A stretch of 35,814 nucleotides of DNA from an uncultured Gammaproteobacteria bacterium (GCA_937998645.1 CALLCZ010000175.1:1-35814), one strand, 5' to 3'. Positions 1-8,056 are shown, numbered from the stretch's first letter. Notes: generated by a model not told the origin, from the sequence alone. Numbers and translations: made by a program.

Positions 1-257
1 CCGCAGAGGCGCGGAGACGCAGAGAAACACCTTTTTATATGTGTATATCTTAGCTTGATTAATACGTAGGGTACCGCTCTCGTTACAATATACACGGTGG
101 GCAGAGCCCACCCTACAGACTGGCATGTGCGCTAGGAACAAACACCCAGATTACGCTGCGATTCATCTAGGCTACCGCATTAAAAAACTCTGCGCCTCCG
201 CGTCTCTGCGGTGAAACAATCGTACTTCTTTGCGTCCTTTGCGCCTTTGCGGTGAGA
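1..257. repeat. MITE-like unit A with CCGCAGAGGCGC inverted arms
   Basis: The left arm (1-28, cut by the window edge) and the right arm (188-215) are near-perfect inverted copies. A degenerate third copy of the right arm follows at 230-257. The centre is mostly AT-rich and holds a perfect 7-bp hairpin (GGTGGGC at 96-102, GCCCACC at 106-112). No gene is visible here. The same arms recur as pairs at 7.8, 12.5 and 25.6 kb. Confidence 0.75.
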
Positions 258-265
258 ATTATTTT

Positions 266-778
266 CTATTGAATCACAAAACCTTTTTGTGAATCGAAGT
301 TGACCAGCAGAATCTGCGCGGGTTTGATGTTGATGTCCTGCTCGAATGTATGATCGAAGCCTTCTTTACGGACACTGTCATCCATTCTGATTTCAAAGTG
401 ATGACTGCCGGCGGGAATTTTTCCACTGAAGTAGACATTCACGCCACCATCCTTGAACAGCCCCGGAGGCTGCAACGTTTCATCAATGAGCGTAGCGCCG
501 TCCAGCATGGCCTGAATAACCACGGGTGACCTTTCGCGGGGACAGTCTTCGGGCTTACGCATGTTCGGTGGCAGTTTAGCCAGTTCTTCCTGGCTGAGCC
601 TGCGGCAGGGCTCTCGGGATTCACCGGCATGGGCGAAGGCGATGGTAATCATGGCTTCGTCTTCTTCAAGTATCCGGATTGACGGTGAAGTAGCAAAATA
701 CCATATCAAGGCCATAAATACGGTGTAATTGATTGCCTGCAGCAAATAACGTAATGCTTTGTTTTGATGCCCGAACAT
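266..778 (-). CDS. Membrane-anchored periplasmic protein of unknown function
   Basis: This 170-aa protein belongs to no family I recognise. It has one hydrophobic segment near the N-terminus (about residues 14-30) followed by a soluble domain that should face the periplasm. The C-terminal half alternates short hydrophobic stretches and looks beta-rich, like a small Ig-like or FixH-like domain. A Cys pair (CRR near residue 58 and EDC near 78) could form a disulfide. It starts with ATG 12 bp after the stop of the cytochrome b/MvhD fusion gene, so it is almost certainly co-transcribed with it and may be an accessory or assembly factor for that protein. The FixH resemblance is only an impression. 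Confidence 0.8.
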   Translation of the reverse strand: MFGHQNKALRYLLQAINYTVFMALIWYFATSPSIRILEEDEAMITIAFAHAGESREPCRRLSQEELAKLPPNMRKPEDCPRERSPVVIQAMLDGATLIDETLQPPGLFKDGGVNVYFSGKIPAGSHHFEIRMDDSVRKEGFDHTFEQDINIKPAQILLVNFDSQKGFVIQ

Positions 779-790
779 CTGTCAACCCAC

Positions 791-2335
791 TCAGTTCAGC
801 TTGTCTGATGAGGATTCATCAGCCTGGTTCAATTTCACCAGTTCGGCACGGAAAGCGTTCAGATCTTTTTCAATTTCATTCTTGTCCGTTTCGGAACCCC
901 CGTGTACGCGAATACGGTTGCGATCCGCCCGGCCTCTAAGGATCGGCTTGCGTTCACCATCAAACCGCATTTTCAGCCAGCGGTTGCCAAAACGGTAGTA
1001 ACAGTCATTATGGCGGCAACCGGTTACCATGACACCATCTGCACCTTTCTTTAATGCGTATTCAACCAGGGTCGGCGGCAACATGCCGCTGCAGATAAGA
1101 CTGATACCTTTGGTGTCTTTTCTGTCCAGCCGGTTCGCACTCAGACCGTGCTCACAACCAAATACAAGTATCTTTGTTTCACCCTCCAGCGCAGCGACCG
1201 CCTCACTGGTTTTATTGCGCATATCATCGGCCGTCAGTTGCGGCATATCGATACCGGTTTTCAGCTCGCCTTTCGATGTTCTGAATGGATTGGATGAAGG
1301 ACAGGAACCTGCGCAAATACCGCATGCAGCACACAACTCAGGATGCACAATCACTTCATTATCGAATTTCGCCCCGTCAGTTCGAGCCTGCACCGAGATA
1401 GCATCAAATGGGCAATCGTCAAAACACAGTCCACAGCCGTTACAGTGATCAAGATCGACTACCGCTTTCGGGCCATCCTTCTTCGGCGGCAGCCACGGCA
1501 GGATCATCAGCAGCAGCGTGACCGTCGTTGTTAATATCCAGGTCTGCCCTTCTGTCCAGTAATCGAGCAACGGGTAGGCATTCAGATAAAACCAGTCCAG
1601 GTTGATCACCTGTGGCGCTGTGCTCAGGTCAGCAGGGCCATGGCTGACAGCCGGCTTCACCAGTGACAGGGCGAGCAAGGCGATGAAGGTGCCCACGGCC
1701 AGGCCACGTGGGGGATTGATTTCAACATTGGACAGGCGCTTCACGTGTATCCACAGCATGAAGAAAAGTATCATCGGCTGTCCCAGCAGATGCAGAAATT
1801 CGATCAGGATAAAAAAGCGGTCGGTCATTTCACCTGCGACGAAGTTACGCGTCATGGTGCCCGGAAACAGGGGTAATGCATCCATCAGGCGTGCCGATCC
1901 AATAGCAACATACTGTGCGAGCTCATCCCACACCAGCCAGTAACCGGTAATGCCGATGGTGATAATCATCCACAGATTGGGCACACCCGTTACCCAGGAG
2001 AACCAGCGAAAACCGCGGTAGCGGCCCGAGGCAAACTCCTTGAACATGTGCAACAGCACCGTAATGACAACGGCATCAGAGGCATAACGATGCAGGCTGC
2101 GCATAACACCAGCGGCATACCACTGGTCATGCGTCATGTATTCGACAGACTCATAGGCGCCAGCCAGGCTGCCGTGAAAAGGAATGAAAAGATAAATTCC
2201 GCTGACCAGGATCACCCAGAACAGGAAAAAAGATAAGGTGCCAAGGTGGTATAAAGGATTCCACTCGGTACCAAAAGAAATATTGAACCAGGATTCCAGA
2301 GCCAGATAAGCCCGCTTTATAGGATTAACAAGCAC
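791..2335 (-). CDS. Cytochrome b / 2x[4Fe-4S] ferredoxin / MvhD-like fusion protein
   Basis: This 514-aa membrane redox protein has three modules. Residues 1-230 resemble the N-terminal half of cytochrome b/b6, with two His pairs spaced for two hemes b (SLHRY...LLHMF and FLHLL...WIHVK). Two or three more membrane segments reach to about 300. Residues 308-365 carry two [4Fe-4S] motifs, CNGCGLCFDDCP and CAACGICAGSCP. Residues 390-470 match the MvhD/FlpD delta-subunit fold, with FGCEHG, CSGMLPP and a GC-HNDCYYRFGN motif that would bind a [2Fe-2S] cluster. MvhD normally passes electrons to HdrA-type flavoproteins; none is encoded here. The start appears to be GTG (2333-2335) with a weak ribosome site. 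A Dnr-type box and a TAGAAT -10 lie just upstream. A role in moving electrons between the quinone pool and a soluble partner is inferred. Confidence 0.85.
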   Translation of the reverse strand: MLVNPIKRAYLALESWFNISFGTEWNPLYHLGTLSFFLFWVILVSGIYLFIPFHGSLAGAYESVEYMTHDQWYAAGVMRSLHRYASDAVVITVLLHMFKEFASGRYRGFRWFSWVTGVPNLWMIITIGITGYWLVWDELAQYVAIGSARLMDALPLFPGTMTRNFVAGEMTDRFFILIEFLHLLGQPMILFFMLWIHVKRLSNVEINPPRGLAVGTFIALLALSLVKPAVSHGPADLSTAPQVINLDWFYLNAYPLLDYWTEGQTWILTTTVTLLLMILPWLPPKKDGPKAVVDLDHCNGCGLCFDDCPFDAISVQARTDGAKFDNEVIVHPELCAACGICAGSCPSSNPFRTSKGELKTGIDMPQLTADDMRNKTSEAVAALEGETKILVFGCEHGLSANRLDRKDTKGISLICSGMLPPTLVEYALKKGADGVMVTGCRHNDCYYRFGNRWLKMRFDGERKPILRGRADRNRIRVHGGSETDKNEIEKDLNAFRAELVKLNQADESSSDKLN

Positions 2336-2370
2336 TTGGGATAATACTCAACCATTGGAAAAGATGCGGG

Positions 2371-2413
2371 ATTCTAGCACACGCCGGTATTTGCCAGGTA
2401 TGACCCATATCAA
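2371..2413 (-). promoter_or_regulatory. FNR/Dnr-type box and -10 upstream of the cytochrome b fusion gene
   Basis: Read on the minus strand, 2413-2400 is TTGATATGGGTCAT, matching nine of ten half-site positions of the FNR/Dnr consensus TTGAT-N4-ATCAA when GTCAA is accepted as a half-site, or eight strictly. The hexamer TAGAAT (complement of 2371-2376) lies 33 bp downstream centre to centre. That is close to the spacing expected for an activator at -41.5. The GTG start of the target gene is about 65 bp from the box. Confidence 0.65.
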
Positions 2414-2427
2414 GGCATTCCGGCTAT

Positions 2428-3264
2428 TTATGAATCGAAATGCTTCCTGCTATGACGCCTTTCACGCACAAGAATGACCACGGTATAAATAATGATGGAA
2501 GCACCGATCAGGATGCCCAGGAACAGCGAATAGTCGAAATAATAGCCATCTCTAACCGGATCATAGGTCGTGCAAAACAGCTTGATCTTGCTGCCCAGGG
2601 TGTCGAGAAATGACTGCGCGGGCTGCGGACGTCCCAGCACCAGTTCGATCAACGGATCGACCAGCAGTGGCGTATCAAACACCTGGCCATAAACCTGCCT
2701 GTACACCTTGCCATCGGCATCGATGATCGTTGCCTGGATCAAATGATCAAAGCCGTTTGACGAAGGGTAATAGATAAAACCGATATCCTTCGACAGAGCA
2801 TCGACATCTGCCGCAGCCATGCTCAACAGGTTCCAGTTTTTATCACTGATACCCTGCTTGTTGGCAAAATACTGCATCGCATCGGGTGTGTCGAACTGGG
2901 TATCGAAACCGATAATGGCGACAGAGAAACTGTCATCGCCCAGCGCATCTCGCGCCTTCTCCACCACTTTCGACAAATGCCGGGTCGTCATCGGGCATAT
3001 CTGGTAACAGCTGGTGTAAATCATGCTTAACACAAGCGGCTTGCCGCGAAAATCGCTCAATGTCACCTGCTTACCATCAGCATTCGTGAACACATAGTCT
3101 GCAACCGGGTTGTCAAGAGCATCCTGGCTGAACTTGAGCGCCATGTCGTAATCGAATGCCAGCTGTGTACTGTTTTCAGCAACTGCAGGCTGTGTACCCG
3201 CTGAAACACCGAACAGTGGAATTGAGAGCAGCAGCAAACTGCATATCAGGAGTGGAAATCGCAT
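2428..3264 (-). CDS. SCO1/SenC-family copper chaperone (first copy)
   Basis: This 278-aa protein has an N-terminal signal segment, a thioredoxin-like Sco domain and an unusual C-terminal transmembrane helix (about residues 245-268). The copper ligands are visible: CYQIC for the CxxxC pair and the distal His in GFDHLIQ. Sco proteins load copper into the CuA site of subunit II. The gene lies 24 bp after heme O synthase and downstream of the subunit I/II genes, so its likely client is the CuA protein at 5972-6511. The same gene association (norSY-senC) is described for ammonia-oxidising bacteria. Confidence 0.9.
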   Translation of the reverse strand: MRFPLLICSLLLLSIPLFGVSAGTQPAVAENSTQLAFDYDMALKFSQDALDNPVADYVFTNADGKQVTLSDFRGKPLVLSMIYTSCYQICPMTTRHLSKVVEKARDALGDDSFSVAIIGFDTQFDTPDAMQYFANKQGISDKNWNLLSMAAADVDALSKDIGFIYYPSSNGFDHLIQATIIDADGKVYRQVYGQVFDTPLLVDPLIELVLGRPQPAQSFLDTLGSKIKLFCTTYDPVRDGYYFDYSLFLGILIGASIIIYTVVILVRERRHSRKHFDS

Positions 3265-3288
3265 AGTGCGCCTATATTAGCCTGGTAA

Positions 3289-4146
3289 TTAACCTAGTAA
3301 ATAGACGTCAAGCACAGCGCCTGCCAGCAGTACGACCAGCTGCACCAGGGACGCGAAAAAGCTCTTCATCGCGATCTTCACTGACGGATCGAGGATCATT
3401 AGATAATTACAATAGATAAAGTATCCGCCACCGCTTACTGCGGCAGCAAGGTAAATCCAGCTCAAGCCGTAGAAAAACGGTAAAACCGAAATACCTACCA
3501 GGATCAGGGTATTGACCATGACTACAACCGCGGTGCGGCTATCGCCTATGACCACCGGCAGCATCGGCACACCCGCATTGGCATAATCCTGATGCTTGGC
3601 AATTGCCAGGCTCCAGAAATGCGAGGGAGTCCAGAAAAACAGCACCAGCGCCAGCAGGATCGGCACCGGGCTCATGTCAGGATCGACCGCAGCCGCGCCA
3701 GCGAGCACGGCAAAACTGCCGGATGCACCGCCAATAACGATATTCATCCAGGTACGGCGCTTCAGCCATACCGTATATATCACCGCATAGAAAAATGCGC
3801 CGAGGAAGATATAGAACGCAGCCGCGCCGTTTAACACAAAAGCCGCGGATGCAACACCGACAGCCAGCATCAGCAGGATCACAAGCAGCCACAGCGGGCT
3901 TTTCTGAAACCGGCCAGTCACAAACGGCCTGTTCCGGGTACGCTGCATCAGGCTGTCGAGATCGACTTCAAAATACTGGTTGAAGGCACCTGCGCTACCG
4001 GCGGAGATGAGCACAGCGAATGCCAGCACCAGGACTTCTTGCCCACTGAGAGGCTGTCCTGGCGTTACCACCATCGCAGCCAGAGCAGTAAACATCATGA
4101 TGATGCCAATACGTAGTTTTAATAGACTGTATATCTGCTTGAACAT
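3289..4146 (-). CDS. ctaB: Protoheme IX farnesyltransferase (heme O synthase)
   Basis: This 285-aa UbiA-superfamily prenyltransferase transfers a farnesyl group to heme b to give heme o, in the inner membrane. Family landmarks are the first Asp-rich motif region NQYFEVDLDSLMQRTRNRP (around residues 56-74) and HQDYANAGVPMLPVV in the second half. About nine hydrophobic helices are visible. Length is normal for CtaB/CyoE. It starts after the terminator that ends the subunit I gene and precedes the Sco gene by 24 bp. Together with the heme A synthase at 8057 it suggests that one or both heme-copper enzymes here carry heme o or a. Confidence 0.95.
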   Translation of the reverse strand: MFKQIYSLLKLRIGIIMMFTALAAMVVTPGQPLSGQEVLVLAFAVLISAGSAGAFNQYFEVDLDSLMQRTRNRPFVTGRFQKSPLWLLVILLMLAVGVASAAFVLNGAAAFYIFLGAFFYAVIYTVWLKRRTWMNIVIGGASGSFAVLAGAAAVDPDMSPVPILLALVLFFWTPSHFWSLAIAKHQDYANAGVPMLPVVIGDSRTAVVVMVNTLILVGISVLPFFYGLSWIYLAAAVSGGGYFIYCNYLMILDPSVKIAMKSFFASLVQLVVLLAGAVLDVYLLG

Positions 4147-4175
4147 AACAATTAGCTACTTGATATTACACGATC

Positions 4176-4211
4176 AATAAAAAACGCGGGATAAACCGTG
4201 TTTATCCCGCG
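4176..4211 (-). terminator. Rho-independent terminator after the subunit I gene
   Basis: A perfect 11-bp stem (CGCGGGATAAA at 4185-4195 paired with TTTATCCCGCG at 4201-4211) encloses a 5-nt loop. On the minus strand it is followed by a T-rich run (complement of 4176-4184). It sits 25 bp past the stop of the subunit I gene and separates it from ctaB, so ctaB-sco may be expressed by read-through or from their own promoter. Confidence 0.9.
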
Positions 4212-4235
4212 CTTCAGGTACAGCTTTACATCGTT

Positions 4236-5969
4236 CTAGCTAATCGGCCAGACGGATGCGAGGTAGTCCCAGTTGATGAAGTAATACACAACGAAGCATA
4301 CCAGCAGAGCCATCGCCAGTACGAAGGTACCCGGTGCCTCAAAACCGCCCGAACCGTGTTGCTCTACCGCCAGTTTCGGCGCCATCGGCAACTGCTCAGG
4401 CTGTGCAACGTTATAAACTCCAGATGACAATGGCACACCAAAGCTTTGCAGCAGACCTGCTGAGGCTTCCAGCTTCTTACCAAACACTAATGATCCAACA
4501 GTAACGATCAGGTACATCGCACCACCGAGAACCCCCAGTACGCCACCAATGGCACCAACAGCCATCATCATATAGGCTGTGCCCGGGTACTCAAAGCTCA
4601 GTGCAGCACCGGTGAATTCCATGTCCCAGTGGCGTCGTGAAACACCCAGGGTGCCAGCACCCAGCAGGAACAGAATCATGATGGTCATGCCTGCAGAGAA
4701 TACATAGGGCTGCCATTTTGCCATCCATGGCAGGAACAGAGCACGTCTGAACAGCACCGGAATCAGCAAATAGGTCAATGCCATAAATGCCAGCGTCGTA
4801 CCCACGGCCACAGTCGCGTGGAAATGAGCCGGTACATAAATGGTGTTATGGATGATCAGGTTGATCTGCTCGGTACCCATGACAACACCCGTGATGCCGC
4901 CAATGAAGCCGAAGATGACCAGCGAGAAGAAGAAGCCGGAGAACACCGGATTTCCCCATGGTGCCTTGCGCAGCCATTCAAACAGACCCTTGGTCAGCCC
5001 TTTCTCACGCTGTGCCACTTCCACGGCACCAGGTACAGTCAGGCCGTGAATCAGGCTGGCCAGTACGGCGAGATACATCGCGTAACTGGTGTTGAACACT
5101 TTCCACTCAGCACTGATACCCGGGTCGACCAGGATATGGTGCGCACAGGCCAGTTGCAGGAAGAAGATATAGAGCAGGAATGCCGAGCGGCTTACTTTCT
5201 CCGACATCGGGCGAGCACCAAACAGGATGCCTGCCAGCAGGTACCAGACCGATACATGGGCTGCAACGTTGATCTGCTGGGATGAATGTCCCAGGCCCCA
5301 CCAGATGATACGGTACATTTCAGCATCGATATGGTTGATGTAGCCGATGGACCAGAGGAAGGTAGGCACCAGGATGATTGCACCACAGGCAATGGTGAAC
5401 ACGGCGATAATTGCAGCCGTCAAAGCACCGAATGTGACCAGTGGAACTGAACCCTGGTAGGTCTGATCATCCTTGGCGATAACCAGTGTGCCAAAAAAGA
5501 CGAAGGTCGCAATCAATGCACCCACTGCGAACAGGATCAGGCCCAGGTAAAAATGAGGCTCTGCCTGCATCGGTGCATACGAGGTCATCATAACGCTGGA
5601 ATTACCCTGGAATACCGCGACGTTGTTCATCACCGCACCGACGACCATCAGGATAAAGCCGAGCCAGGCCCATCTGGGTGCCGCCAGCCGTGTACGCAAC
5701 AGCGTTGACGAGGCGAAATACAGGATCGCAATTTCAAAGAAAATGATCCAGAAGATCAGCGCGTTGATACCGTGTCCCGTCAGCACCTGGTAAAACAGGT
5801 CCGCGGGTAACAGATGTACTTCCTGCCAGCGGGTCAGAATAACACCCAGCGCCAGTACACCGGCGATCAGCAGTGAAACGGCGCCTGCAACAGCATTCAC
5901 CTTCATCAGGCTTTCGGCAGACTTGTCAAAATAGAAACCCGAGTCCGGGCAAACTCTAAATTGTGCCAT
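4236..5969 (-). CDS. Heme-copper subunit I lacking the catalytic Tyr; probable NO reductase (NorS/sNOR type)
   Basis: This 577-aa polytopic membrane protein has the six metal-binding histidines of the superfamily: H66 (LTGHG, helix II), H228 (helix VI), H277-H278 (helix VII) and H382 and H384 (PAHFH, helix X). In oxygen reductases helix VI reads HPEVY or HPIVY and supplies the His-Tyr cofactor. Here it reads HSSQQ, so the Tyr is Gln232 and no Glu is present. Loss of this Tyr is typical of NO reductases. Together with a CuA subunit, a Sco gene and gene order, it matches the NorSY/sNOR group known from ammonia oxidisers. The start chosen (5969) has AAGGAG upstream and follows the subunit II stop directly; an upstream in-frame start would overlap subunit II. 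Oxidase activity cannot be excluded from sequence alone. Confidence 0.85.
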   Translation of the reverse strand: MAQFRVCPDSGFYFDKSAESLMKVNAVAGAVSLLIAGVLALGVILTRWQEVHLLPADLFYQVLTGHGINALIFWIIFFEIAILYFASSTLLRTRLAAPRWAWLGFILMVVGAVMNNVAVFQGNSSVMMTSYAPMQAEPHFYLGLILFAVGALIATFVFFGTLVIAKDDQTYQGSVPLVTFGALTAAIIAVFTIACGAIILVPTFLWSIGYINHIDAEMYRIIWWGLGHSSQQINVAAHVSVWYLLAGILFGARPMSEKVSRSAFLLYIFFLQLACAHHILVDPGISAEWKVFNTSYAMYLAVLASLIHGLTVPGAVEVAQREKGLTKGLFEWLRKAPWGNPVFSGFFFSLVIFGFIGGITGVVMGTEQINLIIHNTIYVPAHFHATVAVGTTLAFMALTYLLIPVLFRRALFLPWMAKWQPYVFSAGMTIMILFLLGAGTLGVSRRHWDMEFTGAALSFEYPGTAYMMMAVGAIGGVLGVLGGAMYLIVTVGSLVFGKKLEASAGLLQSFGVPLSSGVYNVAQPEQLPMAPKLAVEQHGSGGFEAPGTFVLAMALLVCFVVYYFINWDYLASVWPIS

Positions 5970-5971
5970 TT

Positions 5972-6511
5972 TTAATTCTCCTTCACGTAGATTTTGCCGA
6001 GCATGGAATGATGACCGATGCCGCAATATTCATTACAAACAATCGCATAATCGCCAGCCTGATCGGGCGTCATGGTGACGACCATTTCATAACCGGGCAC
6101 GATCTGCAGGTTTATGTTAACCGGCTGTAGCGAGAAGCCATGCTGCCAGTCCATTGACGAAATATGTATTCGATACGACTTGTCCTTTTCCAGCTCAAGA
6201 ATCGGGTACCATTGCCAGAGTCTTCCCAGCAGGTATACGTCACTGCCTACGGGTGGCTTGACGATCGGAATACCGGCCTCTTCACCGACCTGGTATTTTG
6301 CGACCATTTCATCGACCCTGGCCTGAAATTTCGCCGGCGTGGTCTGATAGGCCTCATTAGACAGGTTCTGTTTTCCAAATACATGCCAGTAAGGCATCAT
6401 GAAAAACATGATCAGACACCAGACAAGCGCAATACCTATCCAGATAATCTCTTGCTTTCCAACCGGTACTTTCCACCAGATGCGCTCCGAAGGGGGTAAA
6501 TATGAAGTCAT
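5972..6511 (-). CDS. CuA-containing subunit II (NorY-like / cytochrome oxidase subunit II)
   Basis: This 179-aa protein has one N-terminal transmembrane helix (about residues 22-40) and a periplasmic cupredoxin domain. It is the electron-entry subunit, receiving electrons from a cytochrome c or cupredoxin. The CuA site is complete: H124 (DWQH), C159, E161, C163, H167 and M170 in the CxxxCxxxHxxM arrangement. The single helix and short length resemble B-family (ba3-type) subunits rather than the two-helix A-family. The stop lies within the ribosome-binding region of the subunit I gene, which implies tight coupling. AGGAGA precedes the ATG. Confidence 0.92.
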   Translation of the reverse strand: MTSYLPPSERIWWKVPVGKQEIIWIGIALVWCLIMFFMMPYWHVFGKQNLSNEAYQTTPAKFQARVDEMVAKYQVGEEAGIPIVKPPVGSDVYLLGRLWQWYPILELEKDKSYRIHISSMDWQHGFSLQPVNINLQIVPGYEMVVTMTPDQAGDYAIVCNEYCGIGHHSMLGKIYVKEN

Positions 6512-6526
6512 GTATATTCTCCTTGT

Positions 6527-6688
6527 CTATTCGGCGACAGGTATGGTGGCGATTTCCATAATACCCCACAGGATATAGAACACTGTAGGCATGGCGACAC
6601 CGATGAAGAGTAACAGGAATGGATTGTCGAGCATCCTCTGGAAGAAAGGGATACGCTCCGGTTTAGGTACGTTGTCTTCTTGGGGCAT
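6527..6688 (-). CDS. Small single-helix subunit at the head of the NorSY-like operon
   Basis: This 53-aa reading frame begins with MPQEDNVPKPERIPFFQ, has one hydrophobic helix (about residues 23-45) and ends IATIPVAE. AAGGAG sits eight bases before the ATG, the best ribosome site in the operon. The gene ends 15 bp before the subunit II start. The short polar N-terminus, single helix and position resemble small structural subunits of other heme-copper enzymes (subunit IIa of ba3, CcoQ of cbb3). I recognise no family. A longer frame in another register over the same bases lacks these features. Confidence 0.75.
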   Translation of the reverse strand: MPQEDNVPKPERIPFFQRMLDNPFLLLFIGVAMPTVFYILWGIMEIATIPVAE

Positions 6689-6863
6689 GTAAAGACTCCT
6701 TGGTTTTTTTTATAAAAGTTAATGACCACTGGATATAAAGAAACCCGCCACCCTCCGGCACATACCGCAAGGTTTGAAATTTTTCTATATTCAGCCGAAT
6801 AATATCCTCAGATGAGTCGTTTGACACACACGACCGTGTCAAATGGCACCTTTAATAGCGCAG

Positions 6864-6903
6864 ATTATTTAAACCGGCCCTACTTAACCTTGATCTAGGT
6901 CAA
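6864..6903 (-). promoter_or_regulatory. FNR/Dnr box and -10 for the NorSY-like operon
   Basis: TTGATCTAGGTCAA (6890-6903) is a nearly ideal FNR/Dnr dyad; on the minus strand it reads TTGACCTAGATCAA. An AATAAT hexamer (complement of 6864-6869) lies 30 bp away centre to centre, consistent with a class II activator promoter reading left. The leader to the first gene would be about 165 nt. The box also faces the hemerythrin gene about 420 bp to the right. The remaining non-coding sequence from 6689 to 7321 shows no other gene I can support. Confidence 0.7.
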
Positions 6904-7321
6904 AAGACCTTTATCTAATAATTTTCAATCGAGATTAGATTCAGATTATTAAACAGCAATGAATAGAAAGGCGCCCAATTATTGCTTAATACAAATAAAT
7001 AATTGAATATGAGGACTTATTGAGAATGATTCACAAAGACAGTGCGCTGCGCATACGCTTTAACAGTGACTTCCCTGACAGTACCAAGCGATGAGTCGGC
7101 TGCACAGATGATCCCGCTTAATCAAACCGCGAGTGTAGAATCTTTACAGGCACTGACTTATTGCCCGGCGAGTCCATATGCTGCAGTTCACTTTTATTCA
7201 AGCAGAGTTTCCTAAAATGCTTAAATACGGGATAATTCCTCAACACGTGGTGATGTTCGTACTGATGGCAATGCTGTCATGAGCCAGTCAAGGCCACTAT
7301 TAACTAACCGGGAGCCCGTTG

Positions 7322-7798
7322 ATGGCATTAATTGAATGGCGAGAAGAGTTTTGCACCGGAATACCGGGGGTCGATTACGAGCACGAGGAACTCATTAAAC
7401 AGGTCAACTCAGTCTATTCATTGATTGAGAACAATGCAGACAAGGAAAGTGTTATCGACAGTCTTGGCGATATATATGGCAGCATATCAGCCCACTTCGC
7501 ACTGGAAGAACAGATGATGGAAAAACACGGATATGACCAGTACAGGGAACATCAGGCTGATCATGAACGACTGCTGGATGATATCCGCGATATTACCGAA
7601 GAATTTGAAACTGCTGCCGAGCTGGACGATGATAAATTAAAGCAAAGATTGAATGACTGGTTCCAGTTGCACTTTAAGACGTATGATTCACGACTACACA
7701 ATCTTGCAAACCTGGTGTTACACGATCAGGTCGATGAATCCACGATGAAAAGCCTGATTCGCAAAGCAAAAAACACATTGTTGCGCAAGACCGGCTGA
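7322..7798 (+). CDS. Bacteriohemerythrin
   Basis: This 158-aa cytoplasmic four-helix protein should bind a di-iron centre that reversibly binds O2 and, in several homologues, NO. The ligand pattern is complete: H in DYEHEEL, H and E in AHFALEEQMM, H in MEKHGY and REHQADH, and the last H and D in LHFKTYD. A C-terminal extension of about 25 residues follows the canonical 130-residue fold. ATG at 7322 with GGGAG upstream is preferred to the TTG three bases earlier. The gene lies between the two heme-copper clusters, which suggests O2/NO buffering or delivery; this role is inferred. Confidence 0.93.
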   Translation: MALIEWREEFCTGIPGVDYEHEELIKQVNSVYSLIENNADKESVIDSLGDIYGSISAHFALEEQMMEKHGYDQYREHQADHERLLDDIRDITEEFETAAELDDDKLKQRLNDWFQLHFKTYDSRLHNLANLVLHDQVDESTMKSLIRKAKNTLLRKTG

Positions 7799-7816
7799 CT
7801 TTTTCAAAGATTTTTT

Positions 7817-7975
7817 ACCGCAGAGGCGCGGAGGCGCAGAGAAAATATATAGATTTATGTGTTGGTTGTGTCGGAAAACGCAAATCGACATAATTCCGTA
7901 TTCGAACAATATTTGGTTACATAAATAAACAACGTGCTATTGATTTTCTCTGCGTCTCCGCGCCTCTGCGGTGAA
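7817..7975. repeat. MITE-like unit B with ACCGCAGAGGCGC inverted arms
   Basis: Inverted arms at 7817-7844 and 7944-7972 differ at one or two positions and enclose about 100 bp of AT-rich, non-coding sequence. The unit starts 18 bp after the hemerythrin stop. The core is unlike those of the other units, so only the arms are conserved. Confidence 0.75.
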
Positions 7976-8056
7976 TGATCACTCTGTTTGTAAGATCAGG
8001 CCGCAGCTATTAGAATTCAACACCCTTTTCCGCAGCCGTAATCAAGATCACCTGAT

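Noticed and set aside
1-257. CRISPR-like array from repeated CCGCAGAGGCGC motifs
   Set aside because: The copies are inverted pairs scattered between genes, not regularly spaced direct repeats.
4160-4177. TTGAT...ATCAA dyad in front of ctaB as another Dnr box
   Set aside because: The half-sites are separated by eight bases rather than four, which does not fit FNR/Dnr binding.
6508-6729. 73-codon frame at the head of the reductase operon
   Set aside because: It is a register shadow of the better-supported 53-aa gene, with Ser/Cys-rich noise and no ribosome site.
7178-7282. 34-codon frame upstream of the hemerythrin gene, ending in a short hydrophobic run
   Set aside because: The ribosome site is weak and there is no recognisable content; it may be chance in a long leader region.
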